Source: Hoeflea phototrophica DFL-43 | GTDB taxonomy: Bacteria > Pseudomonadota > Alphaproteobacteria > Rhizobiales > Rhizobiaceae | Assembly: GCF_000154705.2 (NCBI RefSeq) | Contig: NZ_CM002917.1 | Location: forward strand, 2,374,461-2,438,460 | DNA: 64,000 nt | Reading direction: 5' to 3' | Part shown: positions 56,381 through 64,000 of the stretch, one piece after another | Numbering within the stretch: the stretch's first letter is position 1 | How the letters are laid out: each line of letters begins with the position of its first letter | Notes under the pieces: model-generated | Told to the model about the DNA's origin: nothing | Seen by the model: only the letters and a program-made list of their open reading frames with translations | Databases searched by the model: none | Program-made: the position numbers and the translations under genes

Positions 56381-57492
56381 CAATTGCCCTCCTGCCCGGC
56401 CTGGAAGCGTTTTTCGATTTTCATGACCAGGAATGCGATGATCGCCAGGGACACACCGCCAACAAACAGAAAGCCCGAGCTCCCGAGCAGCGAGCCGAGC
56501 GTTTCGGAGACAACATAAAGTGTCTCCGCTGCAAAAGCGAAATAGGCAAAGCGCCGGATCAACCTGTTGGCGCGCCCCGAAACCATGAGAACCACAATGC
56601 TGATGACGAGAATGACCGCCGCCACGACAATTTCATAGGCAAGGCTGGAAGCGTTCAGATCAATCTGAAGGATCGCCAGCCCGGAAAGAAGCATCACCGC
56701 TCCATAGGCAGCGACGGACCCGTGCCGATCTATCAACGCGCCAAGCCCTGACGGCGGGAACGCACCCAAGAGAAATGCCAGGGCGCCCAAACCAATCAGC
56801 AAATGCTCAGACGGGACACCGAAAAGGTTGTAGCAAACCCACAGGACCCAAAAGACAGACAGAATAGCGGCCAGATGGCCTGCAATCACCGAACGAGAAC
56901 GCCACGCGGCAATGCCGCAGCCCAAACTTACAGCCAGTGTCGCAACGGCCTGGGATGCCGTAAGGACATCTGTGGCACCGAAATCATAGGCGGTGACTTC
57001 TGCAAGCAGATACCCAAGTCCCAGAAGCCCGGCCCCGATAGACGCCAGCGGAGATGAAAAACCGAGCGCCACAACCAGGGCGCCGACACTCCACGCCAGC
57101 ATGAAGCCAGCTTCATCACCGCTGATGTGGTACATCTGACCGATAAGGGCGATGCCGGCGCCATAGGTAAGGAGCGTGAAGATCAGTGCGGAATCGCAGA
57201 TCCACTTCGCGTCCCGTTGCCTGGCCAGCACCGCCGCAACAACTCCAGCCAGGATCAATGCCGCAATCATTGCCACCCGGTAGATCCGTGCAATGGCCTC
57301 CCAGTTGGCGGCCACCAATGCGATCACCGCAGCCCCAAGCAGCACTGCAGCCAAAACCGCCAGAACACCGGAGAGACTGAAACCGGTATGTCTGCGGTCG
57401 TGATCAGCAAGCAGACGCTCCCCCAGACCCGGCTCCAGCAGCCCGTTTTGGCTCCATTGCTCGATCTCCCGAGCAAGATATCTGCGCAACAC
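56380..57492 (-). CDS. DUF2157 multi-spanning membrane protein
   Basis: About 370 residues from the GTG at 57492, which has GAGG upstream; a TTG at 57558 in frame would add 22 residues. The cytoplasmic N terminus (REIEQWSQNGLLEPG, as in DUF2157) is followed by about ten to twelve transmembrane segments. No charged transport motif or catalytic residue is seen. Function unknown. It overlaps the GDYXXLXY gene by one base; both belong to one transcript. It is divergent from the DUF1127 locus. Confidence 0.8.
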   Translation of the reverse strand: MLRRYLAREIEQWSQNGLLEPGLGERLLADHDRRHTGFSLSGVLAVLAAVLLGAAVIALVAANWEAIARIYRVAMIAALILAGVVAAVLARQRDAKWICDSALIFTLLTYGAGIALIGQMYHISGDEAGFMLAWSVGALVVALGFSSPLASIGAGLLGLGYLLAEVTAYDFGATDVLTASQAVATLAVSLGCGIAAWRSRSVIAGHLAAILSVFWVLWVCYNLFGVPSEHLLIGLGALAFLLGAFPPSGLGALIDRHGSVAAYGAVMLLSGLAILQIDLNASSLAYEIVVAAVILVISIVVLMVSGRANRLIRRFAYFAFAAETLYVVSETLGSLLGSSGFLFVGGVSLAIIAFLVMKIEKRFQAGQEGN

Positions 57493-57663
57493 TTTGAGTA
57501 CCCTCGTATTTTGCTCCGGAGAGCTTACATCACCGCCGGACGCAAGCAATGCCGACAATCAAGGCATTTTCGCCGAGCCCATGAGGCAATTGCACAGCTC
57601 AAAGGCAAAAATGTACGAAACAACACTCAGCTATGCACTGGGCGTATGTCTTCTATGAATTTT

Positions 57664-57697
57664 TTGCACTGCACAAATCGATTGAATCGACCTATCT
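57664..57697 (+). promoter_or_regulatory. promoter and LysR-like motif of the first DUF1127 gene
   Basis: TTGCACTGCACAA (57664-57676, T-N11-A form) contains the -35 element CTGCAC (57669-57674); 17 bases on comes the -10 element CTATCT (57692-57697). The other two DUF1127 genes carry the same layout base for base in spacing. Confidence 0.75.
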
Positions 57698-57756
57698 TCA
57701 AATCATCGAAACGCCACAGGGCAAATCGGAAACAGCCGGAACAAAGGAGCGCAGAC

Positions 57757-57897
57757 ATGAAATTGACCCACTCCTTCGCCAGCTGGCGGAAATACCGCGA
57801 AACCTGCGCCGAGCTGAACAAGCTTTCCGAGCGCGAGTTGAGCGACATCGGCATGGTGCGGGAGGACATTCCTTTCGTAGCGCGCCGGGCAGTATAG
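57757..57897 (+). CDS. DUF1127 small Arg-rich protein
   Basis: 46 residues. ATG at 57757 with AAGGAG upstream. The whole protein is the DUF1127 domain: WRKYRETCAELNKLSERELSDIGMVREDIPFVARR. These small proteins act in stress responses, RNA turnover or phosphate and carbon metabolism in Rhodobacter and Agrobacterium (for example CcaF1). It is the first of three such genes and the only one followed by anti-Shine-Dalgarno hairpins; the stop is 13 bases from the first stem, so mRNA and small RNA share a transcript. Confidence 0.93.
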   Translation: MKLTHSFASWRKYRETCAELNKLSERELSDIGMVREDIPFVARRAV

Positions 57898-57904
57898 AAA
57901 TTCA

Positions 57905-58036
57905 AGAATTCGGAGCGGCCTCCTCCTCCTCCCAATAGCCGCTTCGATGTGACTGACGTTCATCCTCCTCCCGAGCGTCAGTCTTCCAAAATGGCGCCCA
58001 CCGGATCCTCCTCCCCCGGTGGGCGTTATTTGTTTC
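57905..58036 (+). ncRNA. anti-Shine-Dalgarno small RNA, alpha-r14 (NfeR1)/Cuckoo (CcsR)-like
   Basis: Three hairpins in a row, each with CCTCCTCCC in its loop: stem 57911-57919/57938-57946 (loop has four CCT units), stem 57951-57958/57976-57983 (8 perfect pairs), stem 57995-58004/58016-58025 (10 perfect pairs, then TTATTTGTTT as the terminator). Three hairpins with this nine-base motif define the rhizobial alpha-r14 RNAs; Rhodobacter CcsR RNAs show the same loops and are cut from a DUF1127 mRNA, which is the arrangement here. The loops are complementary to purine-rich ribosome-binding sites and should lower translation or stability of many mRNAs. Confidence 0.88.
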
Positions 58037-58249
58037 AGCTTCCAAAAATTCTGATCTCTCCACGACTTCCGGTTCAACTCCGATAGACCATTCATGCCGT
58101 GGCCCCGACCACAAGGGCGATCCTCTTGTGCGGGCATACCCGACAACATGAGCTCTTGAGGCCAAGCCCGCAAAGACCGGATTTTTACGTTTCAGAACAA
58201 GCTCTTGTTAATGTGCCTTGCATCAGACGCATGCCCCCTATGCGATCTT

Positions 58250-58283
58250 TTGCACTGCACAATCCGATCAAAGCCCCCTATAT
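58250..58283 (+). promoter_or_regulatory. promoter and LysR-like motif of the second DUF1127 gene
   Basis: TTGCACTGCACAA (58250-58262) overlapping -35 CTGCAC (58255-58260), 17-base spacer, -10 CTATAT (58278-58283). About 58 bases before the start codon. Confidence 0.78.
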
Positions 58284-58340
58284 TAGGATCAACAAAACAC
58301 AGAGCTGAGCGATCAGCCCACAACCGAAAGGACCAACCCA

Positions 58341-58484
58341 ATGAACTTCCGTAAGGCTTACCAGGACTGGCGCGAATACCGTAACACCGTCAACGAACTC
58401 TCCCGCATGTCTGAGCGTGAACTCAACGACCTCGGCATCTCCCGCGGCGACATTCCCTTCGTTGCACGCCGTCCCGGCAACTAA
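58341..58484 (+). CDS. DUF1127 small Arg-rich protein
   Basis: 47 residues, ATG at 58341 with AAAGGA upstream. The sequence WREYRNTVNELSRMSERELNDLGISRGDIPFVARRPGN is very close to the first DUF1127 protein (shared SERELxDxGxxRxDIPFVARR), so the two are probable paralogues by tandem duplication. It has its own promoter and its own terminator. Basic, cytoplasmic, predicted helix-turn-helix-like pair of helices; RNA or protein binding is likely but unproven. Confidence 0.93.
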   Translation: MNFRKAYQDWREYRNTVNELSRMSERELNDLGISRGDIPFVARRPGN

Positions 58485-58525
58485 GACCAAAGAAAACTGC
58501 CCGGCCCTGCCGGTCACTCAAAACG

Positions 58526-58556
58526 GCGCCCTGGAGACAGGGCGCTGTTTCTGTTT
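58526..58556 (+). terminator. terminator of the second DUF1127 gene
   Basis: GCGCCCTG, loop GAGA, CAGGGCGC (8 perfect pairs), then TGTTTCTGTTT. Unlike the RNA after the first gene, the loop has no CCTCC. Confidence 0.8.
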
Positions 58557-58713
58557 CGGGGCCTGCTTCGCAAGCCGCTGATCCAGCGGGCCACGCCTCG
58601 CCGCAAAATCATGATTGTCCCACCAAACAAGACCGCACAAATTTTCAGCACAGCTTGAACCTGCCTCCACCAGGATCGAGCCATTCTGCCATTGCATATC
58701 TGGCTTGTGTTTA

Positions 58714-58747
58714 TTGCTCTGCACAATTCACGTGCAATCGCCTATAT
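58714..58747 (+). promoter_or_regulatory. promoter and LysR-like motif of the third DUF1127 gene
   Basis: TTGCTCTGCACAA (58714-58726, one base different from the other two) overlapping -35 CTGCAC (58719-58724), 17-base spacer, -10 CTATAT (58742-58747). Confidence 0.75.
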
Positions 58748-58799
58748 ATGATGCATCAGATTGACAGCCCCGCATGGGGGCTAACCCGAGGAAACCGAA

Positions 58800-58943
58800 A
58801 TGAACATCATTAGCAAAGCCCGCAGCTGGATGAAGACCCGTCAGACCGCCCAGCAGCTTGCAAACCTGTCCAACGAAACCCTGGCTGACATCGGCCTGAC
58901 CCGTTTCGACATCGACAACGTCGCACGCGGCATCCGTCGCTAA
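58800..58943 (+). CDS. DUF1127 small protein, divergent
   Basis: 47 residues, ATG at 58800 with GAGGAA upstream. It reads RSWMKTRQTAQQLANLSNETLADIGLTRFDIDNVARGIRR: the LxDIGxxRxDI core is kept, but PFVARR is replaced by DNVARGIRR, as in the second common DUF1127 subtype of rhizobia (YjiS-like). It shares its promoter layout with its neighbours, so joint control with partly different roles is likely. A UUCG-capped terminator follows. Confidence 0.93.
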   Translation: MNIISKARSWMKTRQTAQQLANLSNETLADIGLTRFDIDNVARGIRR

Positions 58944-58968
58944 GACAGTTTGATATACTGCTTGAAAG

Positions 58969-58993
58969 CGGCGTCCTTCGGGGCGCCGTTTTT
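58969..58993 (+). terminator. terminator of the third DUF1127 gene
   Basis: CGGCGTCC, loop TTCG, GGGCGCCG (8 pairs, one G-T; a C(UUCG)G tetraloop), then five T. Confidence 0.92.
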
Positions 58994-59105
58994 GTTTGCC
59001 GGGCCCGGCCCCCCTTCGCCCGCAGACGACCCACCTGTTACCCGATCCCACCCACTGCCACAAAACACCTTTGAGCGGCCCGGTTGCTCGTGTTAAACGG
59101 ACGCC

Positions 59106-60542
59106 ATGAACAAAAGCGACACGTCCAACTCCCCCATTCATGTCATCGGCGGTGGCCTGGCAGGCTCTGAAGCCGCCTGGCAGATTGCCCGGCGCGGACT
59201 GCCGGTTGTCCTGCACGAAATGCGGCCCGTGCGCGGCACCGATGCACACAAGACCGACAGTCTTGCCGAACTGGTCTGCTCGAACTCGTTTCGTTCCGAT
59301 GATGCCGAGAACAATGCGGTGGGCGTCATCCATGCGGAAATGCGCATGGCAGGCTCGCTGATCATGAAATGTGCCGACGCCAACCAGGTGCCGGCCGGTG
59401 GCGCGCTTGCAGTTGACCGTGAAGGCTTCGCCCGGGCGGTCACCGACGCGATCGAGGCCGAGCCTTTGATCACCATTGCCCGGGAGGAAGTCTCGGGATT
59501 GCCACCGGCTGAGTGGGACCAGACCATCATTGCCACCGGCCCTCTCACGGCGCCTGACCTCGCCGAGGCCATACGGGCGGAAACCGGCAAGGATGCGCTG
59601 GCCTTCTTCGACGCGATCGCTCCGATCATCCACACCGATTCCATCGACATGTCGGTGTGCTGGTTCCAGTCGCGCTATGACAAGGTCGGCCCCGGCGGCA
59701 CTGGCAAGGACTACATCAATTGTCCGATGGACAAGGATCAATATGACGCCTTTATCGATGCGCTGATCGCAGGCGACGTCACCGGCTTCAAAGAATGGGA
59801 AGGCACGCCCTATTTTGATGGCTGCCTGCCGATCGAGATCATGGCCGAGCGCGGCCGCGAAACACTGCGCCACGGCCCGATGAAGCCGATGGGCCTGACC
59901 AATGCGCACCAGCCGGACATCAAGCCCTATGCGGTGGTCCAGCTGCGCCAGGACAATGCGCTGGGCACGCTCTACAACATGGTCGGTTTCCAGACGAAAC
60001 TGAAATACGGCGCGCAGGCCGAGATCATCCGCATGATTCCAGGCCTGGAGAACGCCGAGTTCGCCCGGCTGGGTGGCCTGCACCGCAACACCTACCTGAA
60101 CTCGCCGCTGTTGCTTGACGGCAGCCTGCAACTCAGGAGCCGCCCCGGGCTTCGCTTTGCCGGACAGATCACAGGCTGCGAAGGTTATGTCGAAAGTGCA
60201 GCCATGGGACTGCTTGCCGGCCGTTTCGCCGCAGCAGAGCGCAATGGCGAACTCCTGGCCCCGCCGCCGCCGACAACCGCCTTCGGAGCGCTGCTCAACC
60301 ACATCACCGGCGGACACATTCTCAGCGACGATGAACCGGGCAAGCGTTCGTTCCAGCCGATGAATGTCAATTTCGGCCTTTTCCCGCCACTCGACCCCGG
60401 CGCCATTGTCCGCCCCGAAGGCGGCGGCCGTTTTCGCGGCAAGGACAAGGCAAGAGCAAAAAAGCAGGCGCTGGCTCGCCGCGCTCTCACAGATTTTGGC
60501 ACATGGTTGGATCAACCCGGCATTCGCGACGCAGCCGAATAG
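59106..60542 (+). CDS. trmFO: tRNA (uracil-5-)-methyltransferase TrmFO (folate-dependent)
   Basis: 478 residues. FAD-binding [18 protein letters not shown] at the start; the family blocks [47 protein letters not shown] and the C-terminal [24 protein letters not shown] are all present. It methylates U54 of tRNA using methylenetetrahydrofolate and FADH2. It is a single gene; its stop is three bases from the stop of the convergent sterol desaturase gene. Confidence 0.96.
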   Translation: MNKSDTSNSPIHVIGGGLAGSEAAWQIARRGLPVVLHEMRPVRGTDAHKTDSLAELVCSNSFRSDDAENNAVGVIHAEMRMAGSLIMKCADANQVPAGGALAVDREGFARAVTDAIEAEPLITIAREEVSGLPPAEWDQTIIATGPLTAPDLAEAIRAETGKDALAFFDAIAPIIHTDSIDMSVCWFQSRYDKVGPGGTGKDYINCPMDKDQYDAFIDALIAGDVTGFKEWEGTPYFDGCLPIEIMAERGRETLRHGPMKPMGLTNAHQPDIKPYAVVQLRQDNALGTLYNMVGFQTKLKYGAQAEIIRMIPGLENAEFARLGGLHRNTYLNSPLLLDGSLQLRSRPGLRFAGQITGCEGYVESAAMGLLAGRFAAAERNGELLAPPPPTTAFGALLNHITGGHILSDDEPGKRSFQPMNVNFGLFPPLDPGAIVRPEGGGRFRGKDKARAKKQALARRALTDFGTWLDQPGIRDAAE

Positions 60543-60545
60543 CGA

Positions 60546-61520
60546 TTATTGTGCTGGCGCAACCCGGCGGACGCCCGTGGCAGCCTCAAGCGCCGGAAGC
60601 CCGGGCATTCCCGCAGCGTCAGGGTTGAGCGCGACATAATCGGCCTTGAGCGCCTCCGAATCCTTGCGTGAGCCGTCATGGCTCCAGCCAGGTGGGGCGA
60701 ACAGATAGGCAAGCCTTTCGGTCACCGACAGCCCTGGCTGAAATGCATCCTTGAACATGTCTGTCCATTCGTGAAACGCAACCTTCACGGGATTGAACGT
60801 GCCGATGTTCTTGACGATGCCGTAATGTGGCATGTCTTCGTCGAGTTCGGGCACGAACGTGCCAAACATCCTGTCCCAGATGATCAGCGTGCCGGCATAG
60901 TTTGAATCAAGATAGCGCGGATTGGTGGCATGGTGCACCCGGTGATGCGAGGGCGTGTTGAAGATCGCCTCAATCGGCTTCCACATTTTTCCGATCACCT
61001 CGGTGTGGATCCAGAACTGGTAGACAAGGTTCAGCCCCCCGACGAACAGCAGCAACACAGGATGAAACCCGAGAAGCGCAAGCGGAATCCGCAGGATAAA
61101 CATTCCCGTGAATGTGCCCGTCCAGCTCTGGCGCAGCGCGGTGGAGAGATTGTAGTGCTGCGAGGAATGGTGATTGACGTGCTCCGCCCAGACCCAGCGG
61201 CACCTGTGCGCGATGCGGTGGTACCAGTAGTAACGCAGGTCATCGAGTACGAAACACAAGGCAATCACCCACCAGGAGGTGCCCAGATCCATGATCCGGA
61301 ACTCCCAGGCCCACATCAGCACGCCGAAGGCGATGAAGCCGAGCAGCAGGCCGGAGACCACATTTCCCACGCCCATCAGCAATGATGTCAGCGTGTCACG
61401 GGTTTCGTAGTCACCGCGGCGCTTGAGAAATCGGATCACCACCAACTCAAGCAGAATCGCGATCACAAAGAACGGAATCGCCAGCTGCGTGACATCCGGA
61501 AAGTCCTTGAGGTCAGGCAT
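60546..61520 (-). CDS. sterol desaturase/fatty acid hydroxylase family protein
   Basis: 324 residues from the ATG at 61520 (AGGAAGGA site); the longer frame to 61685 lies over the upstream gene. Four or so membrane segments and the three di-iron His clusters HRIAHR, HVNHHSSQH and HHRVHH. Such integral-membrane enzymes hydroxylate or desaturate sterols, fatty acids or carotenoids with O2. The substrate is unknown; hopanoids or ornithine lipids are possible in this group. The start overlaps by eight bases the end of the small upstream gene. Confidence 0.9.
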   Translation of the reverse strand: MPDLKDFPDVTQLAIPFFVIAILLELVVIRFLKRRGDYETRDTLTSLLMGVGNVVSGLLLGFIAFGVLMWAWEFRIMDLGTSWWVIALCFVLDDLRYYWYHRIAHRCRWVWAEHVNHHSSQHYNLSTALRQSWTGTFTGMFILRIPLALLGFHPVLLLFVGGLNLVYQFWIHTEVIGKMWKPIEAIFNTPSHHRVHHATNPRYLDSNYAGTLIIWDRMFGTFVPELDEDMPHYGIVKNIGTFNPVKVAFHEWTDMFKDAFQPGLSVTERLAYLFAPPGWSHDGSRKDSEALKADYVALNPDAAGMPGLPALEAATGVRRVAPAQ

Positions 61521-61974
61521 TTCCTTCCTCTTCCTCCGGATCTGCGAATTTCGGGCTTGCAAGCGCCAAGCTGTCCACCAGCCAAAGCGACACCTCCGCC
61601 GCCTGCTCGGTCGAGGCAAACACATACTCGCCGCCACGAAGGGTCGAATCATTGAACTCGATCCTGAGCCCGGGCTTGTCCTCAAGCACCTCCACGCTCA
61701 GCGTGCCCGGAACAATCAATCGCGCAACATAGTGGCGCCCCATCGCCTGCAGAAAGCCGGTCTTGCCGTCAGCAAGCCTGAGAAAGCTTGCCTCCCCATC
61801 CTTTGTCATAGTGACCGAACGTACCGGTTCGCCGGGATAGGCGCGGGCAAACTCTATGAGAGCCTCACCTGGGTCACGGTTGTCACTCTCCCGCGATGCG
61901 CTGGTGTAATGCACCGCACCGATCACCAGAAGCACCCCAAAGGTGACCAAGACAACCAGAACACCAAGGCTCAT
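61513..61974 (-). CDS. membrane-anchored protein of unknown function
   Basis: 153 residues. An N-terminal membrane helix (about 2-21), then a domain of about 110 residues with the pattern VRSVTMTKDGEASFLRLADGKTGFLQAMGRHYVARL and SLSVEVLEDKPGLRIEFNDSTLRGGEYVFAS. It ends in an acidic tail (DPEEEEGNA). No known domain is recognised. The eight-base overlap with the sterol desaturase gene downstream suggests joint expression and perhaps a shared process. Confidence 0.7.
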   Translation of the reverse strand: MSLGVLVVLVTFGVLLVIGAVHYTSASRESDNRDPGEALIEFARAYPGEPVRSVTMTKDGEASFLRLADGKTGFLQAMGRHYVARLIVPGTLSVEVLEDKPGLRIEFNDSTLRGGEYVFASTEQAAEVSLWLVDSLALASPKFADPEEEEGNA

Positions 61975-62111
61975 TCAATTCCTCCATGCAACGCAGCCCC
62001 AAGCCGCGTATTTCCAGAAACTATGCAGCGAGCCTACGCGTCAAGCAAGCCATGAGCAGGAAACCACAAACATGCTCCCTGCCCGAGGCCGCAATCGCGC
62101 CACCAAATATG

Positions 62112-62987
62112 TCAGATGCGTCCGCTGCGGGCTGCGCGCCACAGCCGCCACTGCCGCCGCCATTGCGACGGACGTGGCGACGTTTCCATACAGCCGGATC
62201 CGAGTGTTTCCGCCCGTTTGAGCACAGGCTCAACCAGCGCCATCGGCAGATAAGCCGGGCGCATTTCGGAAGCAACATCGCGCAGGGCGTCATGCGCCTT
62301 TGAAAGGTGATCACGGCCAAAACCCGCAAAAGCGCGAACCGCCGCGTCAATGGCCTTCCTGTTCTCACCGGCGAGCAGGCTGTCGCGGTCAAGCCCGGTC
62401 GCCGCCAGCAGATCCCCGGGGATGAACACCTGCCCGCGTGCCTGGCTGATCGGCAACAGCATCAAATGCCCGGCCACGGCCTGCGCCACCCCCGCATGTC
62501 CGCTGGCCGTTGCAGTCTTTGCCGAGGCATCCGCATCGAGAAGGAATGCGGAAAGCTGCAACAAGGCTGATGCGGTCTCACCGGCATAGCCCTCATAGCT
62601 GGAGCGGTCGGGCATCGGATCGTCATAGAGGTCGAACACCCGCGCTTCGCACATGCCGGCAAGTGGCGAAAGCGGCAGTCGGCGGCGCGCGATCAGCTCA
62701 AGCAGCTGCGACGCCAACGGATGCGCTTCGGCTTCCCCAAGGCGTTCGCCGTCCAGCACTTCGCGCCACCATTGCAAGCGGATTTCTCCCGGCAACGGTT
62801 CGCGGATCCGGTCACGGATTGCGGCAATCTCGGCATTGAACAGCAGCAGCGTTGCGATGTCGTCCTGAGCAGCCTCCGGCACCAGCAAGAGCGCCAGATA
62901 CCGGTCGATATCGACCGCGCGAAGCGCTTCGAATCGCGACCGCCTGAGTTCGGTTGACTGACTTTGCGAGAGACCGGCGCCGGCCAT
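62112..62987 (-). CDS. phytoene/squalene synthase family protein (NDUFAF6-like)
   Basis: 291 residues of the trans-isoprenyl diphosphate synthase fold. The first Asp-rich position reads RVFDLYDDPMPDRSSYEGYAGETAS near 133; the second motif of true phytoene synthases (DxxxD in helix H) is not conserved. It is therefore closer to the NDUFAF6 group, complex I assembly factors of the same fold, than to carotenoid enzymes. It lies three bases after an NDUFAF3-like gene, which strengthens that reading. Confidence 0.85.
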   Translation of the reverse strand: MAGAGLSQSQSTELRRSRFEALRAVDIDRYLALLLVPEAAQDDIATLLLFNAEIAAIRDRIREPLPGEIRLQWWREVLDGERLGEAEAHPLASQLLELIARRRLPLSPLAGMCEARVFDLYDDPMPDRSSYEGYAGETASALLQLSAFLLDADASAKTATASGHAGVAQAVAGHLMLLPISQARGQVFIPGDLLAATGLDRDSLLAGENRKAIDAAVRAFAGFGRDHLSKAHDALRDVASEMRPAYLPMALVEPVLKRAETLGSGCMETSPRPSQWRRQWRLWRAARSGRI

Positions 62988-62990
62988 AAT

Positions 62991-63377
62991 TCAGACGGCA
63001 ATCAGCGCGGCGGCCACCGCGCGCGATTCGGCCAGCATCACATTGAAGGTCCGCACCGCCGCTCCGGTGCTCATCGGATCAGAAGACACATTGGCACCGC
63101 GAAGCGCTGTCTTCAGCTCCGCCGGCAATGGTCTGATCGACAGTCCCGTCCCGACCAGCAGAAACTCGATGTCGGCAGCTTCGGCCAGAACCCGTTCGAA
63201 AAGCTTGATATCGAGCACGTCACCTTCCACAGCGTCCCAGCCATAGATGCCCGAAGGCAGGCAAAGGATCGAGCCGCGGTGCGACATGTCGGCAAAACGG
63301 AACCCGCCATTGCCATAGGCATCGATGCCGGACCGGCCCGGGAAATGAGCTTCGCGAATCTCGATACCCTGGCCCAC
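62991..63377 (-). CDS. Mth938-like domain protein (NDUFAF3-like)
   Basis: 128 residues from the GTG at 63377, two bases after the secF stop. The Mth938 fold is recognised from IDAYGNGGFRFADMSHRGSILCLPSGIYGWDA, FLLVGTGLSIRPLP and the C-terminal STGAAVRTFNVMLAESRAVAAALIAV. The human counterpart NDUFAF3 helps build complex I near the quinone arm. In alphaproteobacteria the gene sits after secDF, so it has also been thought to help membrane insertion. It is coupled to the gene after it. Confidence 0.92.
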   Translation of the reverse strand: MGQGIEIREAHFPGRSGIDAYGNGGFRFADMSHRGSILCLPSGIYGWDAVEGDVLDIKLFERVLAEAADIEFLLVGTGLSIRPLPAELKTALRGANVSSDPMSTGAAVRTFNVMLAESRAVAAALIAV

Positions 63378-63379
63378 GT

Positions 63380-64000
63380 TCAGGCCGTGCTCTTTCCGTC
63401 GACTTCAAGCTCACCGGCATCCTCCGAATCAAGGCCGACGCGGAAATTGTCCGCCCTGAGCTTGAACAGGATGAGGACAGGCGCCGCGATGAAGATCGAG
63501 GAGTATGTGCCCACAAGAACGCCGAAGATCATCGCGAAGGTGAAGGACTGGATCACTTCGCCACCAAAGATGAACAGTGCCAGCAAGGCCAGCAGCGTCG
63601 TGACCGATGTCAGAATCGTGCGCGGCAGCATCTGATTGATCGACAGATCAAGCAACTGGGTCAGCGGCAGCTTCTTGTAGCGTCTGAGGTTCTCGCGCAC
63701 GCGGTCATAGACAACCACCGTATCGTTGAGCGAATAGCCGACGATCGTCAGCACCGCCGCGATACTCGAGAGGTTGAACTCGATCCCCGAGATCACGAAA
63801 ATACCGATTGTCAGCACCACATCGTGCACCGTTGCAATGATAGCACCGAGTGCGAACTGCCACTCAAACCGGAACCAGATATAGACCAGGATCGCCATCA
63901 GCGACGCGATCACCGCGATGGTACCGGCCTGTGCCAGTTCACCGGAAACCGTGGGTCCCACCACTTCCACACGGCGGATATCGTAATCGCCTTCAAGCTC
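63380..64000 (-). CDS. secF: protein translocase subunit SecF (5' end outside the window)
   Basis: The C-terminal 206 residues of SecF; the start is beyond 64000. Five of the six membrane helices are seen, with VGPTVSGELAQAG at the edge of the first conserved region, IVGYSLNDTVVVYDRVREN (family signature) and RTILTSVTTLLALLALFIFGG. SecDF pulls exported proteins using the proton gradient. It is the first visible gene of the operon secF, NDUFAF3-like, NDUFAF6-like. Confidence 0.95.
   Translation of the reverse strand, partial: ELEGDYDIRRVEVVGPTVSGELAQAGTIAVIASLMAILVYIWFRFEWQFALGAIIATVHDVVLTIGIFVISGIEFNLSSIAAVLTIVGYSLNDTVVVYDRVRENLRRYKKLPLTQLLDLSINQMLPRTILTSVTTLLALLALFIFGGEVIQSFTFAMIFGVLVGTYSSIFIAAPVLILFKLRADNFRVGLDSEDAGELEVDGKSTA

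Overview
The window is about 60% GC chromosomal DNA from an alphaproteobacterium, most likely of the Hyphomicrobiales (Rhizobiales), close to Rhizobiaceae or Hoeflea-like marine relatives. This rests on the aapJQMP general amino acid transporter next to metC, the order aminotransferase-hom-glpX-recJ, folE-hisI-patatin, homologues of mitochondrial complex I accessory proteins (NDUFS4, NDUFS6, NDUFAF3 and NDUFAF6 types), PHB synthase, promoters of the CTTGAC-N17-CTATAT type, and DUF1127 genes with an anti-Shine-Dalgarno small RNA. The genus cannot be fixed from sequence alone. There is no phage, transposase, integrase or CRISPR array.

Layout. 1-9.6 kb: exported alpha/beta hydrolase, parE (broken by a one-base frameshift), cupin, DUF2336, a MaoC plus CitE-like pair, a nitroreductase plus flavin reductase pair, an exported protein and an acyltransferase. 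9.6-16.7 kb: thrS, an Fe-S scaffold gene plus yidD, folE-hisI-patatin, CBS protein, rhomboid protease. 16.7-26.9 kb: a candidate small RNA, PAS and tandem PilZ proteins, transglutaminase-like peptidase with a structured 3' RNA, gamma-carbonic anhydrase, cysE, crotonase, two alpha/beta hydrolases, an NDUFS6-like zinc protein and an FAD monooxygenase. 27.0-36.3 kb: aapJQMP, metC, and a histidine kinase, response regulator and LuxR-type regulator cluster. 36.5-47.2 kb: three tRNAs, NDUFS4-like, DUF192, double cold-shock protein, gloA, M15 peptidase lipoprotein, recJ-glpX-hom-aminotransferase, lipoprotein. 47.3-55.6 kb: phaC, sfsA, map-radC, a photolyase pseudogene, tig, tRNA-Leu. 55.7-64 kb: membrane-protein pair, the DUF1127/small-RNA locus, trmFO, sterol desaturase, and the 3' part of a secF-NDUFAF3-NDUFAF6 operon.

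Most genes are housekeeping: translation (thrS, tRNAs, map, tig, trmFO), DNA topology and repair (parE, recJ, radC), amino acid, sulfur and folate metabolism (hom, metC, cysE, hisI, folE), carbon storage (phaC, glpX) and nutrient uptake (aap).

The most interesting locus is 57.66-59.0 kb. Three DUF1127 genes lie in a row, each under a promoter with the same geometry and the same upstream LysR-type-looking motif. The first is followed at once by three hairpins that each show a CCTCCTCCC anti-Shine-Dalgarno loop. This matches the rhizobial alpha-r14 (NfeR1) and Rhodobacter Cuckoo (CcsR) families, here fused to a DUF1127 mRNA. Other points are the parE frameshift, the doubly damaged photolyase gene, a structured folE leader (possible THF-II riboswitch), and two further candidate RNAs marked by orphan or 3' terminators.
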